Translations under genes and position numbers: made by a program
Assembly (NCBI GenBank): GCA_028751875.1
Contig: CM054154.1
Span: forward strand, 52,741,476-52,805,475
Origin: Rapana venosa
Taxonomy: Eukaryota > Mollusca > Gastropoda > Neogastropoda > Muricidae
Length of the DNA: 64,000 bases
Direction: 5' to 3'
Notes under the pieces: model-generated
What the model was told of the DNA's origin: nothing
The model's input: the letters and a program-made list of their open reading frames with translations, nothing else
Database searches by the model: none
Part shown: piece after piece, positions 45,049 to 56,396 of the stretch
Layout: each line of letters begins with the position of its first letter
Position numbering within the stretch: position 1 is the first letter of the stretch

Positions 45049-45530
45049 TCTGATTTGGTGGTCCCAGTTGTTCTGGTCTCATGGTGATCTCAGATTCGGT
45101 TTGCCCATACACTTCTGTGCCTGTGGTGAGTTTGTGTCAAAGCCTTTGGGGTTGGAGGTTCGTGGGGGACGGTCGTTGGAGGGACGTGGTGGTTGCCACC
45201 TCGGGTGGGAAACTAACTCAGTCTGGCTCCGCAACGCTAATACTGTCGTTAGTAGGGGGCTTAGTAGGTGGTGTCCTGCGTATGTTAGCTCAGATCAGGC
45301 ACCCCTGAACACCACCAAAGTGACCCAGCAGCAGTGCAGGGCCCCTCTGGCTGGTGGCCCCACGGCGGCCTGATAGTGATTGGCTCCCTGTGGACCTCGG
45401 ACTCTGAGGATGAGACATAACAAATCTGGGTATGGCTGTGGCGGGGAGATTGGAATGAGAGGTGTGGGAACAGCAGGACGGGGGACGTCACAGAAGATGA
45501 GGCAGCCAACACAAAAAAAATTAAAAAAGA
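45049..45530 (+). mobile_element. GC-rich poly(A)-tailed insert, origin unknown
   Basis: About 480 bases, clearly GC-richer than the surroundings, with no convincing ORF. It ends in an A-rich tail (45512-45536) and then AATAGGA before the RTE-P sequence resumes at 45541. It occupies the same insertion site as SINE-C. It may be a LINE leader or a retroposed non-coding RNA; I see no second copy here. Confidence 0.5.
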
Positions 45531-46081
45531 AAAAATAGGAGGAAGCTCAAAACAGAGAGAGATGGTGAAGGCTCATCAATGTCAAACCTCCCCTGGGAGA
45601 AACATGACAAAAAAGGAAGAAGAATGTAGTTGATGTCATAAGTTGCTCTAAGTAACTCCCAACATGGGACGGGTGAGTGTGGTTTTATAGCTACATCTGC
45701 TGGACTGATTGTGCACTCTTTAAATAATGCAGAGGCATAAGTAGAAATTGTTTAAATTTTTTATTTTATTTAGATGAAATAGAGTTAGCTCTTTTAGGAA
45801 AATCAAACTCAGACCGTTCTGCTATTTCTCTTTGAACAAAGTTTTCCATTTAACTACTTCTGATGCTAACTTTTGCTGCTGATAATTCTTGATAGTATCT
45901 ATTGGTAGACACCGGCTTCTTTGCACGTTTCTTGGCTGGAAGGATGAACTAGTACAACAAGAGAAAGCTTAATAGCTTTACTGTCTATGCTCTGAATCTT
46001 TTCTAACAAGTACTTTGGGGCGCTGAAGAACACCTCTCGGGCATAAGACAATTTAGATCTAACAAGGGCAATGGATAGGTG

Positions 46082-46084
<3 letters not shown>

Positions 46085-46124
<40 letters not shown>

Positions 46125-46131
46125 GTGTGTA
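46085..46131. repeat. (GT)n microsatellite
   Basis: A near-pure GT tract at the 5' edge of LINE-I copy 4. From here to 46740 no gene is visible; a T/G-rich run lies at 46186-46224. Confidence 0.95.
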
Positions 46132-46747
46132 ACTGTGTGCGTGCATGTGAACCATAACTAAAGTGTATCTCCTTAAACCTAGCAGGTTTTTTGTTTTTGT
46201 GAGGTTTTTTTTGGGGGGGAGGCTTGGTGCTTTCTTTGTAATACACAATGAACATGTCCTGCAACAGGAGAATGCCAAATGACAATGCCTTACAAATGAC
46301 AGTTCCATGAACAGGAAAGCAGTTTCATGCACAGCCATGTAGTCACTCTTATCAATGGCTGACTCCTTCTTTGGTGTCTACTTAACTTGAATTAGGGAGA
46401 GAAACCAAAACAGTATCTTGATTGGGAGGGGAGTGGGGGGGAGGCATTAATGTATAGGCATGGGAAGCAGCAGACAGAAATAGTAAAAAAAAAAACAAAC
46501 AAACAAACCCACCAATCAAACCTGTATATCATTATCACTAGCTGGCAGGAAAACAACCGTTATCAACTGTACCCTTGTCTTCCAAGTAAACATATCTGAC
46601 AAGGTGGGTTATCAGTATAACAGTCACCTCTTCCCAATAATGGCCCAAGTGAACATCAGCTACTGACTTTGAAAACTGAATGATTTCTAATTGGTTTAAA
46701 ATTTCTTAATCCCTTTTGCCCTGGACAATGTCTATGTGTTCCTAAAG

Positions 46748-46755
46748 TGACGTCA
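46748..46755. promoter_or_regulatory. CRE-like palindrome TGACGTCA
   Basis: A perfect CREB/ATF site about 134 bases upstream of the candidate start codon at 46889. It could be a proximal promoter element. There is no TATA box at a clear distance, and an 8-mer can occur by chance. Confidence 0.3.
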
Positions 46756-46888
46756 GAAAATAGGTCAAAGTTCTCAACTTTTGCAGCCAAATGCTTTCTC
46801 TGATGTTTTGACTGCTGTTTGAATGAATTTTTGTTCTGACAGCAGACAGCAGATAAATTACAAAACAGCCGGAAATACTAAAATAAAA

Positions 46889-47026
46889 ATGTCGGAAATT
46901 GACGTACTGATGGCGGAATTCCATGCCCCGCCCCCCCTCCCTAAAGCAGAGAAATCCAATGCCTGTGTTAGAACAGTAAAAGAACTGTCGTTTCTGACTG
47001 ATGGATTGACCCAGACCGATTGCTGG
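46889..47026 (+). CDS. candidate first exon, product unknown
   Basis: ATG at 46889 is preceded by an AAAATAAAA context. The frame reads MSEIDVLMAEFHAPPPLPKA then NACVRTVKELSFLTDGLTQT and DCW before TAG. A donor-like TGCTG/GTAGTA at 47022-47030 could splice before the stop. The composition is protein-like, and there is no similarity to the LINEs here. Splice support and homology are lacking, so this is a suggestion only. Confidence 0.3.
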
Positions 47027-47039
47027 TAGTAGCTCAACA

Positions 47040-47880
47040 ACTTTCACTTTCAGTATCCCATTTCCTACAGTCCAATTGCGACAGGAGAGTATTCTGGAAT
47101 GCTAGAGCTCAATTCACAAAATGACCCTGGACGCCACTTTGAATTTGGTTATAAGAGATTTGGTTGAGTAGTTTTGCTGTTGTGAATTTTCAAAATAGAG
47201 CTTTCTTTGCACTTCTTTTTTTTCCGTGAGGACATTGGCGCAGGGCCAAACTTTACAACTTCTAGAATTCATTTTTAGACATAATACTGGTAGTAAGTGT
47301 GTTCTAGAAATCTAAGTCAATTGTGATCTGGTTATGAGAAATGACAGAGCTATAAACAATGATTCTCTGCTTGCAAACCTTGATTTTTTCTCCTTGTCCA
47401 GTACCAGTTACTATATATGGAAAGCAACTAATGTTCTAGGTGCAGTGATGTCTTTGGAATTTTCCCCCAGCATTCTTATGTATTTGGTAAGTAAAAAGGA
47501 TTTGTTAAAATTGATGTCCGTTTGTAGTGGGTTTACTTCCCTTGGTATGGTGTGCTGAGTTATACTTACTATGTTTATAATGTCAGCAGAAGGTTAAACA
47601 AACCAACAAAAGCACAGATGGAGCCTGTGAATGTATGAAGAGGGAGGCAGCAGAGCGGGGTGGGTGGGTGGGGGTGGGGGTGGGGGGGGGGGGGAGGGGA
47701 GAGCTCAAATTCAAATGATGTATAAATTCACAAAATGACCATTGGCTCATGCATGAAGGGAGTTGCTGAACTGCTTAGTATTTGGTAGGGGAGAAAAGCA
47801 ACAGCAACAAAATATTATTGTATAACAAAAACAGCCCCCCACCCCACCCCAAAAAGAAAGTCAATTACAAAAATATGTCT
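47040..47880. other. no gene recognised; G-rich run
   Basis: AT-rich sequence with a G-rich run at about 47655-47700. I see no coding or RNA signal. It would be intronic if the candidate exon at 46.9 kb is real. Confidence 0.5.
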
Positions 47881-49497
47881 TAAGATAACAATATCTCTTT
47901 TATTCTGAAAGATTTACACAAATATAAAGCGAGGCTGCGCACAACCTCAGGATGACTTGATGCCATGGGTAAATAGAGTCTAAATAAATTAGGCTGTCTA
48001 CTATTATTTTTACGGGGATGTTATTCTGCCTAACATCCTCTAATACTGGACAGCACAACACAAAATGTACTTCATCCTCTGGTGCTTGCTTACATAATGG
48101 ACATAGCAGCCTTAGGTCATCAATATGATGTTCTTTGTATGTGAACATATGACCATTTATATCTGATACACCAAGTCTAAACTTAGACATAATTCTTTTC
48201 ACATGTATGTCCACATCAAGTTTCAGAGAAGGTTTGACATCATGCAAACTTATAAATTGTCTGTACATTTGAAATCTTTCACTGTTTTGTATATGATCAC
48301 TCCATAGCTGCCATAGGCAGTCAATCAATCTTTTCCTAAAAGCATTAAGAAACTCTCTACAATTTCTGATACCTTGATTGAGCCAAACACGTCCAAACGA
48401 AGGTTCACACAAACAGGTACGTATTTATGCAGCCCAGTTGTTTTTCCCTTTGACATCTAGATCATAAAGCATTTTGTAGGATTTAAAAGGTTGCCTGCTC
48501 TCACCCACATATCAAATATCTAATGCATCTTACAGCAGCATTAACAGAGAGAGGATATCTATTAGTTTCACTAAAAATAAGATAATTGGGTGCACATGTA
48601 TCTATCTAAGCCTAAAAACTGCTTTAAAGCAAAGAGGTGCACTGATTCACAATGAGTTACAGCTGCATCCAAACCCCAAATTTCCGCGCCATATAACACA
48701 GTGGGTTGTATTTGTGCATCAAATATCTTAACGAGCAAGTCAAAAGAGTTATTATTCAATATTCGTAATTTTTTCAAAACAAATAACAGTCTTCGCTATT
48801 CTCAACTTGCCAGATCTTTACATGAAGTTATGAAAGTAAGCTTTGTAGAAAAACAGATTCCTAAATATTTATATACATTAATCACAGGCATGACTTTTTC
48901 ATTGTACAATCATTTTTTTGTGAGCAGCTAAATAGCCACCTTTTCTGAATACGATATTACTCTTATTCAGATTAACCTTAAGATCAAGTGTGCTGTTGTA
49001 TCACTGCTTAAGCTATTTAACAGGTTTTGTAAGCCAACAATAAGTTTCAGATAGTAGGATATCATCAGCAGGCAGAAGAATAAACAAAATTCTGTGAAAT
49101 CCTGAGGGAAAGTTGCACCATGTTTACCCTTATTAATGACTTCTCTGGCTAACTCATTGATTAAAACAAAAAAATAATAATGGGCTACATACATCACCCT
49201 GTGTATGTGGTACAGTATATTATGTCAATTTAGTTCCACATCTTATGATGCTTCTGACATTCTGATACATGGTTCTCAAACATCATGATAATTTACCATC
49301 GCAAGAATAGGATCTCTGCCCTCCAACCAGGCATGTCGTAAAAGGCAACTAAGGTGGAACCCTTCCCCCAGGTAGGGGGTTAGACACAGGGCTAACAACC
49401 CTGTTCTGTAAAAAAAACGTTTGTTACAGAAACGGCAACACAAAAAATCAACACTACTGGGTGTGACGGGCTTCCAGAGTCATCGGAAGATACTCGC

Positions 49498-50490
49498 ATG
49501 AATGACAGTGGTGAAAGCCGAAAGGAAGCCACTGACAGGAAGATGGAAGTCTTAAGCGCCAAAACTAAGACCAAAATAGGATTCTGGAATGTAAGAACCA
49601 TGTTTGAGACAGGAAAACTAGCGCAAGTTACAGCAGAGATGAGACGCTACAATTTACATATTCTCGGAGTCAGTGAAAGCCGATGGACAGGATCAGGCAA
49701 ATACAGAGCCAGCACAGGAGAGACAGTGCTGTACAGTGGTAGAGATGATAACCAACACCATGAGGGAGTAGCCATTATCATGAGGAAAGGAATGGAGAAG
49801 TGCCTGATGGAGTGGAAACCTATCAACAGCAGGATGATGAAGATACCAATGAAAGGTAAACATGCTAATACCACAATCATCCAATGCTATGCACCAACCA
49901 ACGACAGTGGAGAAGAAAGCAAAGATACATTTTATGAACAATTACAGGCTGAAATGGAAAACACACCAAACCAAGACATGAGGATAGTGATGGGTGACCT
50001 AAATGAAAAAGTCGGAAAAGACAACACAAACCAAGAAAGAGCCATGGGAAAAGAAGGATGTGGCAGCATAAATGACAACGGAGAAAGATTGGTGGAATTC
50101 TGCATGATAAACAACCTGGCCATTGGAGGGACATTATTTGCAACACCCTGAGATCCACAACTTACCTGGTGTTCCCCCAATGGAAGAGACAAAAACCAGA
50201 TCGACCACCTGATGATCAATGGGACATGGAGGAGATCGCTCCTAGATGTAAAAGTAAGGAGAGGAGCCGATGTTGGCAGTGATCACCACCTTGTCACTGC
50301 AACCCTAAAACTAAAAGTGAAGCTGAGAAAAAATGGATCTGGGAAACCAAAACAACATTTTGATGTGGAAAAGCTGTGCAACACCAAAGTAAAGAGTGCT
50401 TTCACCCTCCAGCTGAAAAACAAGTTACAAGCACTGGTGGATACTGAAAACTACACACCTCCGGACACGACTAATATAAACACCATGTAG
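49498..50490 (+). pseudogene. RTE-S endonuclease
   Basis: The frame 49498-50151 reads TKIGFWNVRTMFETGKLAQV, LHILGVSESRWTGSG (active-site Glu), IIQCYAPTNDSGEES, RIVMGDLNEKVGKDN (Asp/Asn). A TGA at 50149-50151 interrupts what is otherwise DPQLTWCSPNGRDKNQIDHL. The frame then continues to GADVGSDHHLVTATLKL (Asp-His) and stops with TAG at 50488. The first stop fits a CGA-to-TGA (CpG decay) change. Confidence 0.88.
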
Positions 50491-50634
50491 AAACAAGTCA
50501 GGACAGCCTACACACAAGCCAGTGAAACGTGCTTAGGACAGAGACAGAGGAAGAGAAAAAGGTGGATTACAGCAGACACCTGGCAAGCCATCGAGAACAG
50601 GAGAGAACTGAAGAAGAAAATAAAGTCAGAGTGA

Positions 50635-52471
50635 ATGAGAGAGAGGTACAAACAACAGTACAGAGAAGCAAACCAAACTGTGAAGAGAATGACAAGAACA
50701 GACAAGCGTACCTACATGGATGATATTGCGAGACAAGCAGAGGAGGCCGCCGCAAAGGGAGAGCAAGGACAGGTGTATAAGATCACCAAGACTGTCAGTG
50801 GCAAGTACCGGGCAATACCGAAACACCAATCCTAGATAAACAAGGCCAAATACTACAAAAGCAGAACAAGATGCAAGATGGGCAGAACATTTCAGCGAAG
50901 TTCTCAACAGACCACTACCAACTGAAGAGGCAGATGTACAAGATCCTGACGCCGATCTCAATGTGAACAGCACACCACCAGAGAAGGAAGAGATTATAGC
51001 AGCAATCAGCTCTCTCAAGAATGGAAAAGCCCCTGGCCAGGACAACCTCAATGCAGAACTTTTCAAGGCAGATCCAGAGTTTGCATCTAAAGTTCTACAG
51101 CCACTCTTTGCAGCTATATGGGAGGAGAAACAGCTACCAGCAGATTGGACAGGAGTCATCGTGAAGATCCCAAAGAAAGGAGCCCTGAACAATTGTAAAA
51201 ACTGGAGAGGAATCACTCTGCTATCTGTTCCCAGCAAGATTTTGGCAAAGATCATCATCAGACGAATCTCAGAGGCAGTGGACCAACAACAACAGGCAGG
51301 TTTCCGACCAGGAAGATGCATAGACCAGATCTTCACCCTGCGCAACATCATCGAACAGTGCACGGAATGGCAGAGACAGCTGTATATCAACTTCGTAGAT
51401 TTTGAAAAAGCCTTTGACAGCATTCATTGAGAAAGTGTATGGCGCATACTCCGAGCATATGGAATTCCACAGGAGATTATCCAAGTCATTAAGAGCTTCT
51501 ACAACAACTTCACGTGCAGAGTAGGAAACAGCAAAACCAGTTTCAGTGTACAAACCGGCGTCAGACAAGGCTGCCCCATGTCAGCACTACTCTTCAACCT
51601 GACAATTGATTGGGTGATGAGACAGACAACAGCTGACCAGTCACGGGGCATCAGATGGACCCCCTTCTCAACGCTTGAAGACCTAGACTTTGCTGACGAT
51701 CTGGCACTGCTCTCACATACCCACCATCACATTCAAGAGAAGACATCCCGTCTCAGCACTTTCGCACAGCAAGAAGGCCTGAAAATCAGTCAGAAGAAGA
51801 CAGAGGTGATGACACTGAACATTCAGAACCCCTCACCGGTCACAGTGAATGGAGAAGATTTACCAACAACTGAAGAGTTCACGTACCTCGGGAGCACTGT
51901 TAGGCATGATGGCGGAGCAGGCAGCGACATCAAGAACTGGATTAACAAAGCAAGAAATGCTTACAGAAATCTTAACAATGTGTGGAAATCGTCCCAGTAC
52001 AGCACCAGGACCAAACTAAGACTATACCAGAGCTGTGTACTTTCCACCCTTTTGTACGGCTCAGAGTGCTGGAGGATGACTGAGAGTGACCTCGACAAAC
52101 TATCCACATTCCACACGAAGAATCTCAGAAGAATCTTGCACATCTTCTGGCCTGAGACCATCTCCAACCAAGAACTTTTTGCCCGTTGCAACCAGGAAAG
52201 CATGGACACCATCATCATGCATAGACGATGGGGATGGATAGGGCATATCTGCCGTCGGGAACAGGGAAACATCGCCCGAACAGCCCTCCACTGGACACCA
52301 GAGGGAAAACGCAAACGAGGACGACCCAAGAACACTTGGCGTCGGACTGTCGAAACAGAGCTGAAGACCTTCCAACATACCTTGGGAACCATTCAGAAGC
52401 TGGCCCAGGACAGACAGCAGTGGAGAACATTTGTTGCTGCCCTACGTGCCAATAAGGCACAAAGGCATTGA
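50635..52471 (+). pseudogene. RTE-S reverse transcriptase, almost intact
   Basis: After a linker (50635-50835, YKQQYREANQTVKRM) and a frameshift, 50963-51430 carries SSLKNGKAPGQDNLNAELFK, DWTGVIVKIPKKGALNNCKN, WRGITLLSVPSKILAKIII, QAGFRPGRCIDQIFTLRNII and YINFVDFEKAFDSIH. A TGA at 51428 (again fitting CGA to TGA) splits it from VWRILRAYGIPQEII and TGVRQGCPMSALLFNLTIDW. The frame 51578-52471 is open: LEDLDFADDLALLSHTHHHI (catalytic pair), FTYLGSTVRHDGGAGSDIKN, LLYGSECWRMTESDLDKL, up to the C-terminus. Confidence 0.93.
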
Positions 52472-53032
52472 TGATGATGACCTATTTCCAGAAGAATAGG
52501 CCATAACAAGTTTCTATTAACATAATCAAATGCCTTTTCAAAGTTAATAAATGCTACATAAAGCTTATGGTTACGTGCAAACTGTTTCTGGATAAATAAA
52601 CATATGATCTATAGTGGAATAACCTCTCTTAAAACCAGCTTGATGTTCACCAGTTATATAATTGTTCATAACCCATTCCTGTAACCTATAATTAATGATA
52701 GTATGATACAACTTACTACTTATGTCGCTAAGAGGAATTCCCCTGTGGTTATTAGGGTTTGCAGCATTGCCCTTAATGTGTAATGTTAAAATAATACATT
52801 CAGTCCAGTTATCTGGATAAAGACCATCATCAAAGATTTTGTTGAATAATTTTGAGGAAAAGCACAACATTTTCATCTCCTTTTCAAAAACTTGTTTAAG
52901 CAATTTTCCAATGCTTTGATCAGGACCAGCTGCTTTTTCATTCTTTAGTTTTCTAAGTGCCAATAATATTTCATCTTTAGATATGGGACAAACAAAACCT
53001 TCCTCAGCCAGTGCCAGTAATCCTTCGAATTA

Positions 53033-53660
53033 TAAATTCACAATGGCATTGACTACCTAGTTTTTACATTTCTCTGAATTACTTGCCTAATTGTCACTGT
53101 TATGAGTGTAGCCAATATACATGTGTGTGTGTGTGTGCACGCGCGCGCATGCATGCGTGTGTGTGTGATTAGCTGTAAGCATGCAGGTGCTTGCAATTGT
53201 GAGTGTGGGCTCGTGTTCCTGCCCTCATGCTATAGAGAGAAAATGTGTGTGCACGTGTGTGTGTGTGTGTATGTATATATATATATGAAATAAATTTCTG
53301 TCTTCTTAGTCAATGGTCCTTAAAACATTGTATTCATACATCGGTATATGTGTGTGGGTGTGTGTGTGGGTGTGTTCATGCACTCACGCATGTGTGTATT
53401 GCGTATGTGCATGCGTAAATAAGTTTATGTGTCTTTTCTAGTCAATTGTTTTATAACATTGTATTCCCAATTGGTGTGTGTGTGTGTTTGAATGCGTACT
53501 CTGTGTGTGTGAGTGTGTGTGCGCATGTGTAAAATTTTTATTTGAAGTTATCTTGGAATGTTTTAACCAATATGAAATGTAGCTTTTCGTATCTTGTGAG
53601 ATTATGATGCGTATCAATCTGCCTATCAGTATTGTAATTGCCCTTCATGGGATGATTTAG
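53033..53660 (+). mobile_element. Rex1/CR1-like 3' UTR fragment with GT-rich minisatellite
   Basis: It shares blocks with the 3' UTR of the Rex1-like LINE at 57735-57945 and 61988-62409: the AAATTCACAA..GCA.TGAC start, repeated TCTAGTCAAT.GT.TTATAA units separated by (GT)n, and the end GTCAGTATTGTAATTGCC. It lies inside LINE-C copy 4 between two coding blocks, so it is a 5'-truncated insertion. Confidence 0.75.
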
Positions 53661-55819
53661 GTGTTTTTGACCTGACTCAGTTTCATCATTGTCAACATTG
53701 ATCTTTATGGAGTCGTCTAATGAGTCTTTCTCCAACAGGGCTTTGAAATATTGAAACCATCTATCAACTGATATACTATTTTTTGGCTGACTTTTTGTAA
53801 ATGACGCCTTCTTAACACTTTTCAATAACTGCACTTGAAAAGAGATTGAAGACATCATATCTGCAAGTAAGGTCTTTTAATACTGTTTCTTTTTCCGTTC
53901 AAGCATTTATTTATATTCCCTTCTTTAACGTTTTTCAGAAAGTCTTCAAAAAATTTCTGACCCTGTATATCATACTTTTACATTCACTATCAAACCATGT
54001 ATAATTTGATAGACCTTTATTGATATGTACCTGTTTCTTCATACAATCGGCACTGGATTTTATAAAACCCCTGAACAAATCAAGAGCTTCATTAATGTTC
54101 TCATCAATCATCTGAATGGCATTTAAAAAAAAATTCACACATGTACTCTTCACAGAGATTTTCTTTATAAACTGAGGATTTGCTTTCATCTCACCCAAAC
54201 TTTTCCATAACAGATGGCTCCTCATTTCCCCCACAATGTATTAAGTTAAAAAGTAATTCAAAGGAAGATGACAGGAATAAAAATACCAAAAACAAACATA
54301 GATTTTTTAAAAAAAAATCGAGAAACAAATCATCTGACACAAAAAATAATCAAACACAGCACCCCAAAAGCAAAACCCAAGCCATCTTGCCAGCTGGAGA
54401 AGAAAACTGCTCTCTCAATTTGAAAAGAGGGGCCAAGCTGGGGAAAACTAAAAAAAACAGCTGACGAGAGGACACCCAAGAAAACCTTGGAAGAGAATGG
54501 CAAAATCCTACAGGAACAGTGCAGACAACCGCCCATAGAAAAGCCAAGGAAATGAATCCTATTGCGGGAGAAAAACAGAGAAAGCAGCAAAACAAGAAAA
54601 AGACACACCCAGTTTCCCAAAAGACCAGGTTTAGAAAAATTTCTTTCACCAAAGGAAAAACTGCAGCGCCTAAAAAACCCGGGGGGGCCCAAAGTATAAC
54701 GAATGAATGCGGGCCCTCTTGGCGGGGTGCAGTAGACAAACTTCCCCAGTTCTTAAACCTATTAGAAAAAAATTCTTCCTTAGGTATGGAAAAAATCCCA
54801 TGATCCCTGTATACAAGAAGGGAAATGACGGGAAATAGCATCAAGCACTGCCCCCTCAACCCACCGTTGCACCCAAAAATCTACCCCCGAAGACTAACAA
54901 AACCTGGGTCCCAAACAACAGGCTTTCGGAAATTTTGGGGCACTGAAAATAAAACCCCCATCTTTATAAGAGACAGAAAATGCCTTTTAGGAGCAGAATT
55001 CCTTGTCTTTGCTGCCTGGATAGACTTGCAGACAGCTTTTTACCAAGTCTGGGCGTGCTATGGGAAGATCAAAGAAGGGAAAAAAACCCAAATGCTATCC
55101 TGGACAAGTCTTACAACACAAATGGGAGGGTTATATCAAAAATCACCACATTGAAAAAAAAAAAAAAAGCTATCAAAAAGAATTTTTCGGGAGATTGGGA
55201 ACCCCAACCTTTTTTTAACTTTTTATCAATGACCTTGCCTGAAGCTAAGGGAGTTAAAGCAGCCCCCTTTTGCTGATGACCCCTGATTTGTGCACTGAAA
55301 AATATGCTACTAACAGATATCGTCTACAGTGGCCCAGGGCGGGGTTGTAGCCCGGCTGGAGATTGGTTGTAAAGCAATGAAGAAAAGTCATCTATAACCC
55401 TGTTCATGCAAAAGACCTAACCTTGCAGGAAAAAAAGACAATAATTGAATTAAAGCCTGACCCAAAAAAGAAAGCCCCACTACCAAAACAGAAACCCCAT
55501 CCCAAACTAGGGAATATAAAGCTCAAGAATAAGAGAACCTTATGGGGTTTACATTTGCAAACACCGACATGGGAAACCAACATTGAGAAAGCGAAGGAAA
55601 GCAAGCAGAAATTGGGATGCGCCGAACTAGTGGAACCCAAAAAGGGGGACCCCTAGAAGGGTCTCAAGACATGTAATTATACAGAAACTGTAAGGCCCCA
55701 CTTGGAATATGCGCCCAAGCTCGGGAACGGGAGCAGAATTTCCCAAAAAAGTTCTGGTTTAAGTAAGAAACAAACTTTGGGTCATCTCAGGGTGCGAATC
55801 TACCCCTCAAAATATGGAA

Positions 55820-56396
55820 CAGCTGACTGGGTCCCAAATGCTCAGTACTCGGCAAGCCACCAAGACTCTAGTGCAGGCTGATAAATACAAGTGTCTCCTG
55901 AAACATCCAAAGCACCATCGAATGGAGAAGCCAACAAGAAGCAAGATAAAGTGCAGTAGTTTCATCCATCATAGCCATGCACTCAGACGACAGCAGCTGA
56001 ACAATCTACCTTCCCATTCTGTTCAGTGCAGCTACTCTACCAAGACCACGGGAAGCCAACCACAAGGAGCCTGAGATCCACACCACTGTTCAGTATGTGG
56101 CTCCAAAAGGAACACAGTGTCACACCACTAAGAAGGCACTCACCCTGGTCATGGTAGAAGTCTTCTACCTAGGACAAGCATGGATTCATCTCTACACAGA
56201 CGGATCAGCTACAGATGTTGTCAACAATAGAGGAGCAGGAGTGCTAATTAAGTACCTAACTGGGGAAATAGAAACAGCAAACATCCCAACAGGGACATAC
56301 TGCACTAACTACTGTGCAGAAATCCAAGCCCTGAAACAAGCTGCCACCATGGTGAGACTCTCCCAAGATGAATGCCAGCAAGTGGTTTTCTTCACC
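55820..56396 (+). pseudogene. LINE-J RNase H N-terminal half
   Basis: The frame 56097-56720 begins in LINE-J. It has IHLYTDGSATDVVNNRGAGV (first catalytic Asp), ETANIPTGTYCTNYCAEIQA (Glu) and ECQQVVFFT, just before the next Asp. At 56397 the same frame passes, by chance, into the Rex1-like RT (NKSPRPDGICSRTLK). The 207-codon ORF is therefore an accidental fusion of two elements. The missing Asp half continues at 62413. Confidence 0.85.

Larger units (their letters stand above)
43469..45625 (+). mobile_element. RTE-P copy B, 11-bp TSD, with nested insertion
   Basis: It is flanked by GTAGTTGATGT at 43458-43468 and 45626-45636. It begins in the RT finger/palm region (TLKKK..THIFVDLEKAFDRV), so it is 5'-truncated. 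The 3' end is a (GAA) tail as in copy A. Between 44651 and 45530 lies foreign sequence (SINE-C plus a GC-rich segment) that is absent from copy A. Confidence 0.92.
42720..46080 (-). mobile_element. LINE-I copy 4, split by RTE-P copy B
   Basis: Minus strand: 46080-45900 carries the RT thumb (IALVRSKLSYAREVFFSAPK), which aligns with the FFSAPKYLL block of copy 2. After the insertion (43457-42959) comes RNase H: IYTDGSVTENKSVGAAFVIP, VLFVDSKPVLNVL, TDAKFCWVPSHRGLWGNELA. Frames are broken. No 3' hairpin was found, so the 3' end below about 42950 is lost or eroded. The 5' end stops at a (GT)n tract. Confidence 0.8.
49290..52489 (+). mobile_element. RTE-S, near full-length RTE-like LINE (SR2-like)
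   Basis: A leader (49290-49497, with CAGGCATGTCGTAAAAGGCA) is followed by endonuclease and RT and a 3' (TGA)n end at 52471-52486. The pol C-terminus (RRWGWIGHICRREQGNIART, LHWTPEGKRKRGRPKNTWRR) resembles SR2-type RTE elements of schistosomes, as I recall them. It is inserted in LINE-C copy 4 between FEKAFDYVNRNLL and the next RT block. No clean TSD could be read. At least five stops and one frameshift make it inactive. Confidence 0.9.

Noticed and set aside
54180..54803. Lys-rich ORFs of about 94 codons
   Set aside because: They lie in eroded LINE-J sequence with many A-runs. No domain is visible and the frames change with homopolymers.
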